Source: Limnobaculum zhutongyuii (GTDB lineage: Bacteria > Pseudomonadota > Gammaproteobacteria > Enterobacterales > Enterobacteriaceae). Taken from it: a stretch of 64,000 nt of DNA. Location: NCBI RefSeq assembly GCF_004295645.1, contig NZ_CP034752.1, positions 3,596,001 to 3,660,000 on the forward strand, in the 5' to 3' direction. The stretch's first letter is position 1, and each line of letters opens with the position of its first letter. Under the pieces are notes generated by a model. It worked only from the letters and a program-made list of their open reading frames with translations. It was not told where the DNA came from and searched no databases. The position numbers were made by a program, and so were the translations under genes. This document shows positions 35,865-43,406 of the stretch, one piece after another.

Positions 35865-37295
35865 ATGAAGCAAGGTTTACAGCTCAAGTTAAGTCAACAA
35901 TTAACCATGACACCTCAGTTACAGCAGGCCATTCGCCTGTTGCAACTGTCGACACTTGAACTGCAACAAGAGATTCAAATCGCACTGGAAAGTAACCCAC
36001 TGCTTGAGCAGGCGGATAATCATGACGAAATAGATTCGCATGAAGAGACCGAACACGAACAGCTCGATACCAGTGAAGCGCTACAACAGTCCGATATTCC
36101 TGAAGACCTGCCCCTCGACGCCTCATGGGACGAAATTTATACCGCAGGAACACCGTCCGGCACCCATAACGATTATGGCGATGACGAACTCCCGGTGTTT
36201 CAGGGTGAAACCACCCTGACCCTGCAAGATCATCTGATGTGGCAGATGGATCTAACCCCCTTCTCCGATCTGGATAAAGCCATTGCTACCGCCATTATTG
36301 ATGCGGTGGACAATACCGGCTATCTGACGGTTTCGCTGGAAGATATTGCCGACAGTCTGGGACAGGACGAAGTTGAACTCGACGAAATTGAAGCGGTGCT
36401 GAAGCGCATTCAGCGTTTCGACCCGGTGGGCGTTGCTGCCCGCGATCTGCGAGAATGTTTGCTGGTGCAGCTTTCCCAGCTATCTTCTGATACCCCTTAT
36501 CTGAATGATGCTCGTCAGATTGCCGACCATCATCTGGCACTGTTAGGCAGCCATGATTTCCGCTCATTACTAAAACTGACTCGAATTAGTGAAGAGGCAC
36601 TGAAAGGGGCCATGCAACTGATTCAGAGCCTTGATCCTCGCCCTGGTCAGTCAATTCATGCCAGCGAGTCCGAATACGTTATTCCTGATGTGCTGGTGCG
36701 CAAAGTTCAGGGCAAATGGGTGGCTGAGCTCAATACGGAAAGTATCCCACGCTTGCAGATTAACCAGCATTACGCCTCAATGGCAAATACCCATAATGCC
36801 AGCGATAATCAATATATCCGTACCAATTTGCAAGATGCCCGCTGGCTAATCAAAAGCCTTGAAAGTCGTAACGACACGCTACTTAGGGTAACGGAATGTA
36901 TTGTAGAACGGCAGGAAGAATTTTTTGAGCTGGGCGCAGAATACATGAAGCCAATGGTTTTGGCAGATATCGCCCAAGCGGTTGATATGCATGAGTCAAC
37001 CATCTCACGCGTAACAACCCAAAAGTACTTACATAGCCCCAGAGGGATATTTGAGTTAAAATACTTCTTTTCCAGTCACGTCAATACCGATAGCGGCGGC
37101 GAAGCCTCTTCTACCGCAATACGTGCACTGGTTAAAAAATTGATTTCGGCTGAAAATCCAGGTAAGCCGCTGAGCGACAGTAAAATCGCCAGCATGCTAA
37201 CCGACCAAGGGATTATTGTTGCCAGAAGGACGGTAGCAAAATACAGGGAGTCGTTATCTATTCCCCCGTCAAATCAGCGTAAACAACTGATCTGA
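35865..37295 (+). CDS. rpoN: RNA polymerase sigma-54 factor
   Basis: RpoN is the alternative sigma factor for nitrogen and other activator-dependent promoters. The 476-residue protein has the glutamine-rich region I (MKQGLQLKLSQQLTMTPQLQQAIRLLQLS), an acidic region II, and the core-binding domain. The C-terminal HTH and the RpoN box ARRTVAKYRE contact the -12/-24 promoter. It is followed by ptsN after only 20 bases, with no hpf gene between, unlike E. coli. Confidence 0.97.
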   Translation: MKQGLQLKLSQQLTMTPQLQQAIRLLQLSTLELQQEIQIALESNPLLEQADNHDEIDSHEETEHEQLDTSEALQQSDIPEDLPLDASWDEIYTAGTPSGTHNDYGDDELPVFQGETTLTLQDHLMWQMDLTPFSDLDKAIATAIIDAVDNTGYLTVSLEDIADSLGQDEVELDEIEAVLKRIQRFDPVGVAARDLRECLLVQLSQLSSDTPYLNDARQIADHHLALLGSHDFRSLLKLTRISEEALKGAMQLIQSLDPRPGQSIHASESEYVIPDVLVRKVQGKWVAELNTESIPRLQINQHYASMANTHNASDNQYIRTNLQDARWLIKSLESRNDTLLRVTECIVERQEEFFELGAEYMKPMVLADIAQAVDMHESTISRVTTQKYLHSPRGIFELKYFFSSHVNTDSGGEASSTAIRALVKKLISAENPGKPLSDSKIASMLTDQGIIVARRTVAKYRESLSIPPSNQRKQLI

Positions 37296-37315
37296 CTCAA
37301 TGGTTCCTACAAATG

Positions 37316-37825
37316 ATGAACACGTTATCCGCCATGCAATTACGCTCTATTCTGAAATTAGACAGCACACGCAGTGCCGTTCACTGCTCCAGTAAAAAAC
37401 GGGCGTTAGAAATTGTTAGCGAAATGGCCGCCAGCCAATTGAATATACCAACCAGCGTGGTGTTTGAGGCAATCCTCAGCCGTGAACGTATGGGTAGCAC
37501 TGGTATTGGCGCAGGTATCGCTCTTCCGCACGGTAAGCTGGAAGAAGACACCACTCGTGCTGTAGGCGTATTTATCACACTGGATAGCCCGGTCAGTTTT
37601 GATGCGGTCGATAATCAACCGGTTGATATTTTATTTGCCCTGCTCGTTCCGGCTGATGAGTGCCAGGCCTATCTGGCAACCCTATCAGCCATAGCCCAAC
37701 GTCTGGCAGATAAGACCCTGTGCCGTCAGTTGCGAATGGCGCAAACCGATGAAGAGCTTTATCAGCTGTTTACTCAGGAATCATCTGATAAAGAGAATGA
37801 ACCAACTGAAAATCAATCTGTTTAA
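37316..37825 (+). CDS. ptsN: Nitrogen PTS regulatory protein EIIA-Ntr
   Basis: PtsN is the EIIA component of the nitrogen phosphotransferase system and regulates potassium uptake and envelope functions. The 169-residue protein has the phospho-acceptor histidine in GAGIALPHGKLEED and RERMGSTGIG before it. It is preceded by an overlapping ATG three bases upstream. Its usual phosphate donor NPr (npr) is not found after rapZ here. The 132 bases before rapZ hold two small hairpins (gggtt...aaccc and caacac...gtgttg). Confidence 0.95.
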   Translation: MNTLSAMQLRSILKLDSTRSAVHCSSKKRALEIVSEMAASQLNIPTSVVFEAILSRERMGSTGIGAGIALPHGKLEEDTTRAVGVFITLDSPVSFDAVDNQPVDILFALLVPADECQAYLATLSAIAQRLADKTLCRQLRMAQTDEELYQLFTQESSDKENEPTENQSV

Positions 37826-37957
37826 AAACGATTGTTCGTGTTAACGTTTATTCTGTTAGGGTTGATGTTTAACCCAAAGCAACACATGAAGTGTTGTGCC
37901 AGGCCCAGATACCGGCGATATTGATATCGTATCGTGATGATTAAGAGGAATAGCAAC

Positions 37958-38830
37958 ATGGTGCTGATGATTGTCAGCGGCCGCTCAGGCTCAGGTAAGT
38001 CCGTAGCGCTGCGCGCTCTGGAAGATATGGGTTTCTACTGCGTCGATAATTTACCGGTAGTATTATTGCCCCAGTTAGCCGAAACGCTGGCGGAAAGACA
38101 AACTTCCGCCGCGGTTAGCATTGATGTGCGAAATTTACCTGAAACCCCAGAAATTCTGGAAGAAGTTCTGAATAATCTGCCGGGTGATTTCTCTCCTCAG
38201 CTACTGTTCCTTGATGCCGATCGTAACACGCTAATCAGACGTTACAGCGATACCCGTCGCCTGCACCCTCTGTCGAATAAAAATTTATCGTTGGAGAGCG
38301 CTATCGATGAAGAGGATACCCTGCTTGAACCATTGCGTTCACGGGCCGATCTGATTATCGATACCGCAGAGATGTCAGTTCATGAACTGGCAGAAATGCT
38401 GAGAACCAGATTGCTTGGTAAGCGCGAACGCGAACTAACCATGGTGTTCGAATCATTTGGCTTTAAACACGGTATTCCAATCGATGCGGACTACGTTTTT
38501 GACGTTCGTTTTCTGCCAAACCCACATTGGGATCCAAAACTCCGCCCAATGACCGGTCTGGATAAGCCGGTGGCTTCCTTTTTGGATCGCCATACTGAAG
38601 TACATAACTTTATTTATCAGACTCGTAGCTACCTTGAACAGTGGTTACCGATGCTGGAAACCAATAACCGTAGCTATCTGACAGTCGCGATTGGTTGTAC
38701 CGGTGGTAAACACCGTTCCGTTTATGTGGCTGAACAGCTGGCTGATTATTTCCGTTCCCGTGGGAAAAACGTGCAATCACGTCATCGCACGTTAGAAAAA
38801 CGAAAAAATGACGGAAAAAACAGTAACTAA
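37958..38830 (+). CDS. rapZ: RNase adapter protein RapZ
   Basis: RapZ binds the small RNAs GlmY and GlmZ and guides RNase E to GlmZ, linking glucosamine-6-phosphate level to GlmS synthesis. The 290-residue protein begins MVLMIVSGRSGSGKS with Walker A at the N terminus and ends with the basic RNA-binding tail SRHRTLEKRKN. The conserved YLTVAIGCTGGKHRSVY region is present. The start at 37958 has an AGAGGAA ribosome site; an upstream ATG at 37934 is less likely. Confidence 0.95.
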   Translation: MVLMIVSGRSGSGKSVALRALEDMGFYCVDNLPVVLLPQLAETLAERQTSAAVSIDVRNLPETPEILEEVLNNLPGDFSPQLLFLDADRNTLIRRYSDTRRLHPLSNKNLSLESAIDEEDTLLEPLRSRADLIIDTAEMSVHELAEMLRTRLLGKRERELTMVFESFGFKHGIPIDADYVFDVRFLPNPHWDPKLRPMTGLDKPVASFLDRHTEVHNFIYQTRSYLEQWLPMLETNNRSYLTVAIGCTGGKHRSVYVAEQLADYFRSRGKNVQSRHRTLEKRKNDGKNSN

Positions 38831-39156
38831 GCGATAAAAATCGTTAATTAGCCTTTGGTCTGCTTTACTGATATGATTGATTTAGCGTCTTATCGTATTG
38901 CTCCGGTGGTCAAAATGCCCGGAAAGCCAAAGACGATATAAAACCAGAATCTGTAGAGCGTGATCCCGATCTCTTTAATTTAACGTGGTTTTATTAATAT
39001 TCAGGAAACAGCGCTCTTAGCCCCCGCATTCAACCTGCGGGGGTTTTGTTTTGCTTAGTATATTATTTTACTGCTGGTCTGAAACTCAGGCCGACAAACA
39101 ATGAACCCTAAAATTAGATAGGACTAGTCTAATCAAAGATATTATCGGAGTGATGT
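38831..39156 (+). other. rapZ-rnk intergenic region, no gene seen
   Basis: This 326-base stretch has no convincing coding frame and no npr gene, which usually follows rapZ. It contains a strong terminator at 39019-39052. The 100-150 bases before the terminator could be a 3' untranslated region or a small RNA, but I recognise no known RNA. The sequence after the terminator probably holds the rnk promoter (tagactagtc-like palindrome near 39120-39130) and a ribosome site before 39157. Confidence 0.5.
39019..39052 (+). terminator. Intrinsic terminator between rapZ and rnk
   Basis: The arms cccccgca and tgcggggg (8 bp) enclose loop ttcaacc and are followed by ttttgtttt. It is one of the strongest terminators in the window and lies about 190 bases after rapZ, which is unusual unless another transcript ends here. 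Confidence 0.92.
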
Positions 39157-39552
39157 ATGCTTAAACCCGCCATAATCATAAATGAACTGGATGCAGAGCG
39201 TATCGACATGCTGCTTGAACACCCTGAATTCGCTTCATCACCGGTGGCTCAGGCACTTAATGCAGAAATCGATCGGGCTGACATTGTTGCGCCAGATGAA
39301 GTTCCCGCGGATGTTGTCACTATGAACAGCCGGGTGCGGTTTATCGATCTCAGCACCCAGGAAGAACGGACTCGCACTCTGGTATTTCCTCATGACCTGA
39401 AAGACAGTGCTGAACAAATTTCCGTTATGGCTCCTATTGGCGCAGCACTGTTAGGAATGCGTGCAGGCAATGATATTAGCTGGCATTTACCAAACGGTAC
39501 CGTCACGCAGATTAAAGTGCTGGAGATATTGTCCCAGCCAAAAGTTAGCTAA
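39157..39552 (+). CDS. rnk: Nucleoside diphosphate kinase regulator Rnk
   Basis: Rnk is a GreA/GreB-like protein that binds RNA polymerase and affects nucleoside diphosphate kinase levels in E. coli. The 131-residue product has the N-terminal short coiled-coil region (IIINELDAERIDMLLEHPEFA) and the C-terminal GreA/GreB FKBP-like domain (VTMNSRVRFIDLS, VMAPIGAALLGMRAGNDISWHLP). The N-terminal finger is shorter than in GreA, as expected for Rnk. It is the last recognised core gene before the unusual lipid-like cluster, and the two are convergent. Confidence 0.92.
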   Translation: MLKPAIIINELDAERIDMLLEHPEFASSPVAQALNAEIDRADIVAPDEVPADVVTMNSRVRFIDLSTQEERTRTLVFPHDLKDSAEQISVMAPIGAALLGMRAGNDISWHLPNGTVTQIKVLEILSQPKVS

Positions 39553-39575
39553 GTATCGTTAACCAGACTAGTAAT

Positions 39576-39601
39576 AAGTGCAGCAAAATAACGCTGCACT
39601 T
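39576..39601. terminator. Hairpin between rnk and the convergent cluster
   Basis: The arms aagtgcagc and gctgcactt form a 9-bp stem with an 8-base loop, between the converging ends of rnk and the CarS-like gene. The flanking T-runs are short, so its strength as a terminator is uncertain. Confidence 0.6.
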
Positions 39602-39617
39602 TAACCCCAAAACAGAT

Positions 39618-40160
39618 CTAAAACTTCGTCTTCTTCAGCGCCAGTAAATACAACAGACGTTTCACCACAAAAGCACTCAGCAAGAAAAAAACCAAAATCA
39701 GCATTGCTGAAACGGCAGGCAGTTCAAAATAGAGGGTATAAGCTAAGGTTACACCAATAGCCGAATCCACCTGATCGCTAAAGATAAAAAGAACCCTGTT
39801 CCGGTCGGGCAGCTTGCCCGGTGGAATCCCCAATCGCCTTTTCATCCATGAGTTAGGCAATTCCAGCAATATATAACCGAGTCCGGCAAACGCCCCTGCC
39901 AGCAAACACTCTTCTATCCGCACCGGCAATATCTCTTGTGAATGAAGCTGACCAATGGGTATCCACAACAGAGAAAACAGCGCGGTTAACAGGGGAACCA
40001 ATAGCAGCCCACGCCAGGTTTTATTGGCACCAAAACTGGACGTTGCCAGAGGAATATTCAGCACAGAAAAACGGTTATATTTAACAATAACCATATGGGC
40101 ACAGCCTCCCAGTATCACAGGGATCATCAGATACCAGGCATGTAATATTTTATACCACAC
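39618..40160 (-). CDS. CDP-archaeol-synthase-like CTP transferase (CarS/DUF46 family)
   Basis: This 180-residue, multi-span membrane protein resembles the CarS/DUF46 family, whose archaeal members use CTP to activate unsaturated archaetidic acid. Visible marks are the early GANKTWRGL, the mid-region LELPNSWMKRRLGIPPG with the basic KRR, and FIFSDQVDSAIGVTLAY near the end. They fit the family's NKTWRG / SFxKRR / DQxD pattern. It overlaps the CDP-alcohol phosphatidyltransferase gene by 11 bases, so the pair probably makes and then uses a CDP-lipid. The bacterium's own CdsA lies elsewhere. Assignment is by motif only; the substrate is unknown. Confidence 0.75.
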   Translation of the reverse strand: MWYKILHAWYLMIPVILGGCAHMVIVKYNRFSVLNIPLATSSFGANKTWRGLLLVPLLTALFSLLWIPIGQLHSQEILPVRIEECLLAGAFAGLGYILLELPNSWMKRRLGIPPGKLPDRNRVLFIFSDQVDSAIGVTLAYTLYFELPAVSAMLILVFFLLSAFVVKRLLYLLALKKTKF

Positions 40161-40773
40161 AGAAGCCTCTGAAATGGAGCCAGAAGAAGGTGAATGCGCC
40201 AGATAGCGTTATGCCTATAATGACGCTCAGATGCTTAAACTTATAAAACGGCCGCCGCCATAACATCGCTATGCTAAACAGCAGCAGCGTAACGCTAAGC
40301 AATAAATAGCCCGACAGTGGCGGCAGCACAAAGCGCAGCAGCAGATAGGCACTAAGGATAAACAGGCTCCAGAATACCGGCATACCGAGATAGGAAAGCC
40401 CGCTGCTACCTTCGATGTTACCCACCTCATTAAACACCGAAAGCCGAATAGAACCGCAGGCAATCATCAGCAGTAAAAATAGTGACCAGTAGCCATCAAA
40501 ACCGGAAAGGTATAGCACTACCGCCGGTGAAATCAGGTAAATCAACTGATCCATAAAGCCATCAAGATAACGCCCAAAGGCGCGGACCAGTTTATTACGG
40601 CGGGCCCAGATCCCATCGAGCGCATCTGCCAGCATGGCGAGAAACAGCCACGAAACCGACAAAAGTAATTGCTGGTTCAAGGCACAAACCATGGCAATAG
40701 CACTAAACAGCAACCCAAACAGCGTAATACAGTCGGCTGAATTTAAACGAACAAGAAAATGAGACGGTTTCAT
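40150..40773 (-). CDS. CDP-alcohol phosphatidyltransferase family protein
   Basis: This integral membrane enzyme would transfer a phosphoalcohol or phosphatidyl group from a CDP-lipid to a hydroxylated acceptor. The complete family signature DxxDGxxARx8GxxxDxxxD is present near residues 44-70 (DALDGIWARR and FGRYLDGFMDQ), so it should be active. The 207-residue size and hydrophobicity resemble phosphatidylserine or archaetidylserine synthases. I place the start at 40773, which has a GGGAGG ribosome site and overlaps the ligase stop as ATGA. Acceptor and lipid are unknown. Its partner is likely the CarS-like gene downstream. Confidence 0.85.
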   Translation of the reverse strand: MKPSHFLVRLNSADCITLFGLLFSAIAMVCALNQQLLLSVSWLFLAMLADALDGIWARRNKLVRAFGRYLDGFMDQLIYLISPAVVLYLSGFDGYWSLFLLLMIACGSIRLSVFNEVGNIEGSSGLSYLGMPVFWSLFILSAYLLLRFVLPPLSGYLLLSVTLLLFSIAMLWRRPFYKFKHLSVIIGITLSGAFTFFWLHFRGFCVV

Positions 40774-42359
40774 ACGGCCTCCCTGTTCAGACTGCATACC
40801 GTTAAGGCGTTCTTTGACAGTAATCTTTTCAGTTCCAGACGATTAATCTTGCTGTTGTGCCGAACATCAACCGGCATTTCTGATATCTGATAAATTCGGG
40901 TGACGTCTGCCAGCTGTAGCTCTTCGAGAATGGTTAATAACTCTTGCGGTAAGCAGGTACATTGCAGAATTAATGCGGCATTTCCTTGCGGATTAGCAAC
41001 CAAAGCACAACGTTCAATTTCCCTGAGATCGTTCAGCCTTTTTTCAGCCGTATAAGGATAAAACACCCGCTGCTGATTAATAGAAATGCGGTCATTAACC
41101 CGCCCCAGCAGCCATATTTGCCCTGAGTCATCGAAGTAACCCACATCCCCAGTACAGTGCCAGATTCCGCCCTGTTTACGTGGAATTTTATGCAGCCGGG
41201 TCGCCAGGGGATTATCAATATATTCGGACAGCACATGAGGCCCGGCCACCAGAATTTCGCCGATTTCACCGGCAATGGGTGCTTTAAGTGCCCCTGACTC
41301 TCCGGACAACATGATTTCCCTCAGACAGATTTCAGCAACGTCTATCGGCTTGCCAACCAGATAGCCATCATGTTGCGCCCAGCACTCCGTTAAGGTTTGC
41401 ATATCAACACTGGCAATAGGTTCCGCTTCCGTTGAACCATAAATGACGTGCTGCTGCGCCAAAGGAAAAACCTGCTGGCAACCCTGATACAACGCTTTAT
41501 TACCCGGAGCACCGCCAATAACCACCTGACGAACTTTGGGAAAGGTCAAACCCTGTCTTTGTGCATAACCAATGATTTTCTGCATATAGGCGGGTGCACC
41601 GCTGATGCGTGTAACATCAAAGCGGTTAATTTGCCGAATGACATCAGGAGGGTTAACCGCCCCCGGTTTAGCAAAGTCAAAATGAGGTAAGATGCTCTGC
41701 TGCCCCATACTTAACGTCTGCAGAACAAGTACCGGAAAACTATGTAAATCAACATGATGACCCATTGAAGGGAAATGGTTTTCGATGGCCCGATGCTGCT
41801 CCATCAAACTACCGTGGGTGCGATTCGCCCCTTTTGGCATGCCCGTAGTACCGGAAGTAAAGGTAATCAGGCCGGTAGTTTCTGGCGTTAGAGATCGACA
41901 GATAAAAGCCTCATCCGATGCATTTACACTGGCTGATAGCTGCTTCATCCCAATCATTGACCGGTCAACCACCAAGCGCTTTATCCGCCAGAGCTCAGGG
42001 ATCAGCGGCCAAAACTTACCTATTGCCGCTACGGTAATAATGGCCTTAGGCCGACAATGACGCAGTGCCGCTCTGAATTGCGCTTTAGGCAGCCCTCTCT
42101 CCGGCATAACGGCAACAATGCCTAATCCCAGCATGGCAACCAGCAAAGGATAGAGATACAAACCGGGAGGAATCATCAGCACCAAACGATCTCCGGTGGT
42201 AAAACCGGACTGAATCAGTTGGCGCTGAAAATGTCCGGCCAGATTGATAAAGTCCCGGTAGCTCAGATGAGAATACTCACTGCCGGATAGCGGAATACTG
42301 AGCGCCATGCTATCCGGATAGCGTTCAGCAGACTGAACGATAAGCTGACACAGATTCAT
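40770..42359 (-). CDS. OleC-like AMP-dependent acyl ligase
   Basis: This 529-residue adenylate-forming enzyme activates a carboxylic acid with ATP. The ATP loop ITFTSGTTGMPKGAN lies near residue 165, and YGSTEAEPIA, WHCTGDVGYFDDSG and LLGRVNDRI follow in order. The C-terminal PVDVRHNSKINRLELKR and the T-E-A-E motif are closest to the OleC group (beta-lactone synthetases of olefin biosynthesis, also annotated as fatty-acid CoA ligases). No OleA, OleB or OleD is nearby. Its start codon overlaps the repaired stop of the GNAT-like gene as TGATG. It may activate a hydroxy or fatty acid for the cluster's product. Confidence 0.82.
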   Translation of the reverse strand: MNLCQLIVQSAERYPDSMALSIPLSGSEYSHLSYRDFINLAGHFQRQLIQSGFTTGDRLVLMIPPGLYLYPLLVAMLGLGIVAVMPERGLPKAQFRAALRHCRPKAIITVAAIGKFWPLIPELWRIKRLVVDRSMIGMKQLSASVNASDEAFICRSLTPETTGLITFTSGTTGMPKGANRTHGSLMEQHRAIENHFPSMGHHVDLHSFPVLVLQTLSMGQQSILPHFDFAKPGAVNPPDVIRQINRFDVTRISGAPAYMQKIIGYAQRQGLTFPKVRQVVIGGAPGNKALYQGCQQVFPLAQQHVIYGSTEAEPIASVDMQTLTECWAQHDGYLVGKPIDVAEICLREIMLSGESGALKAPIAGEIGEILVAGPHVLSEYIDNPLATRLHKIPRKQGGIWHCTGDVGYFDDSGQIWLLGRVNDRISINQQRVFYPYTAEKRLNDLREIERCALVANPQGNAALILQCTCLPQELLTILEELQLADVTRIYQISEMPVDVRHNSKINRLELKRLLSKNALTVCSLNREAV

Positions 42360-43406
42360 CAGAATAGCTCCTTACCATACAGCGCATAGTGATGGTGACT
42401 CTGAGTGGCTCCGCTCAGCATGGATTGGGACATAACCAAACTGGCGTTATCGTCACGCATCATCGCCCCGCCGATGCGCGGATAATGCTGGCGAGTATAT
42501 TGAAAAAACTGATTGCACAGATGCCCCAGTACACCGGTACGCCGATAGCGGGGGGTGTATTGCTACGGTTTTGCACAAATTAGTTTCAGCTTTGCCATCG
42601 CGGTAAACCGGTAGCGCGATGGCCAAACCGGCAATGTCTCCACTGGCAGTTTGAGCCAACATCGAGGAGTCGGGGCAAAAACGTTGAATAAAGCGTTCGC
42701 CACAACGCTGTTGAAACTCATCCCACTTTAGCGGGGTGTAAGCAAAACCCTGTCTAAACAGACGATCGACAAATTTAAACAGTCGGTGCTGCTCGCGCAT
42801 CCATAAAGCTGGCGTCAGCGGATGAATGTTAATATCCGGCATGGGTAGCCTTTTGATCCGTTGATAGTGCTTTGACCAGTTATCCGCTGCCGTACTGGCA
42901 TCATCGAAAGTCGAGGTATAACGATGCTTAATGCTAAAACCTAGCTGTTCCAGCAAAGCACCATAGTAGGGTGGATTGTAAGGTTCCCCGGCGAAAGCCC
43001 CCTTATCAAACTGATTCAGACGAATTCGGTACTGGCCAAAGGTGGAAAAATTAATTGGCCCGTATAGCTGAGTAATACCGTACTGCTTTGCCCATGCGGC
43101 AAGGGCATTGAACAGATGCTGATTACAGGACAGATCGTTAATCGTTTCCCAAAAACCAAAAAATGCCACCTTCTGCCCCTCGACCAAATGAGAAGGTAGG
43201 AAACCCACCAGACGAGCCTTTCCGGGAATAGTACCTGTCCAGGCCTTCCCCTGCTCAAACCATGGATTCTGCTGACTAAACTGCTGCTCAATCGACAATG
43301 GATCCTCTCCCGGCCAGAGAGGATCGTGGCGATAGATTTCCGCCGGAAGCGACATAAACTCAGGAGTTAGCCGCTGGTTGGGCTGCCATTCCGACGCATT
43401 AATCAT
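42359..43406 (-). pseudogene. GNAT-like acyltransferase, frameshifted
   Basis: The intact open frame (42453-43406) gives a 317-residue protein with PAEIYRHDPLWPGEDP and LYGPINFSTFGQYRI. These are marks of the large GNAT-like group found beside lipid and siderophore genes (YghO-like). Its end is abnormal after KTVAIHPP. The six-G run 42550-42555 is the cause. With one base less the protein continues HPRYRRTGVLGHLCNQFF and MMRDDNASLVM, a normal acetyl-CoA-site tail, ending at 42359 where it overlaps the ligase start. So the repaired length is about 348 residues. The role is unknown; N- or O-acylation of the cluster's product is possible. Confidence 0.72.
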
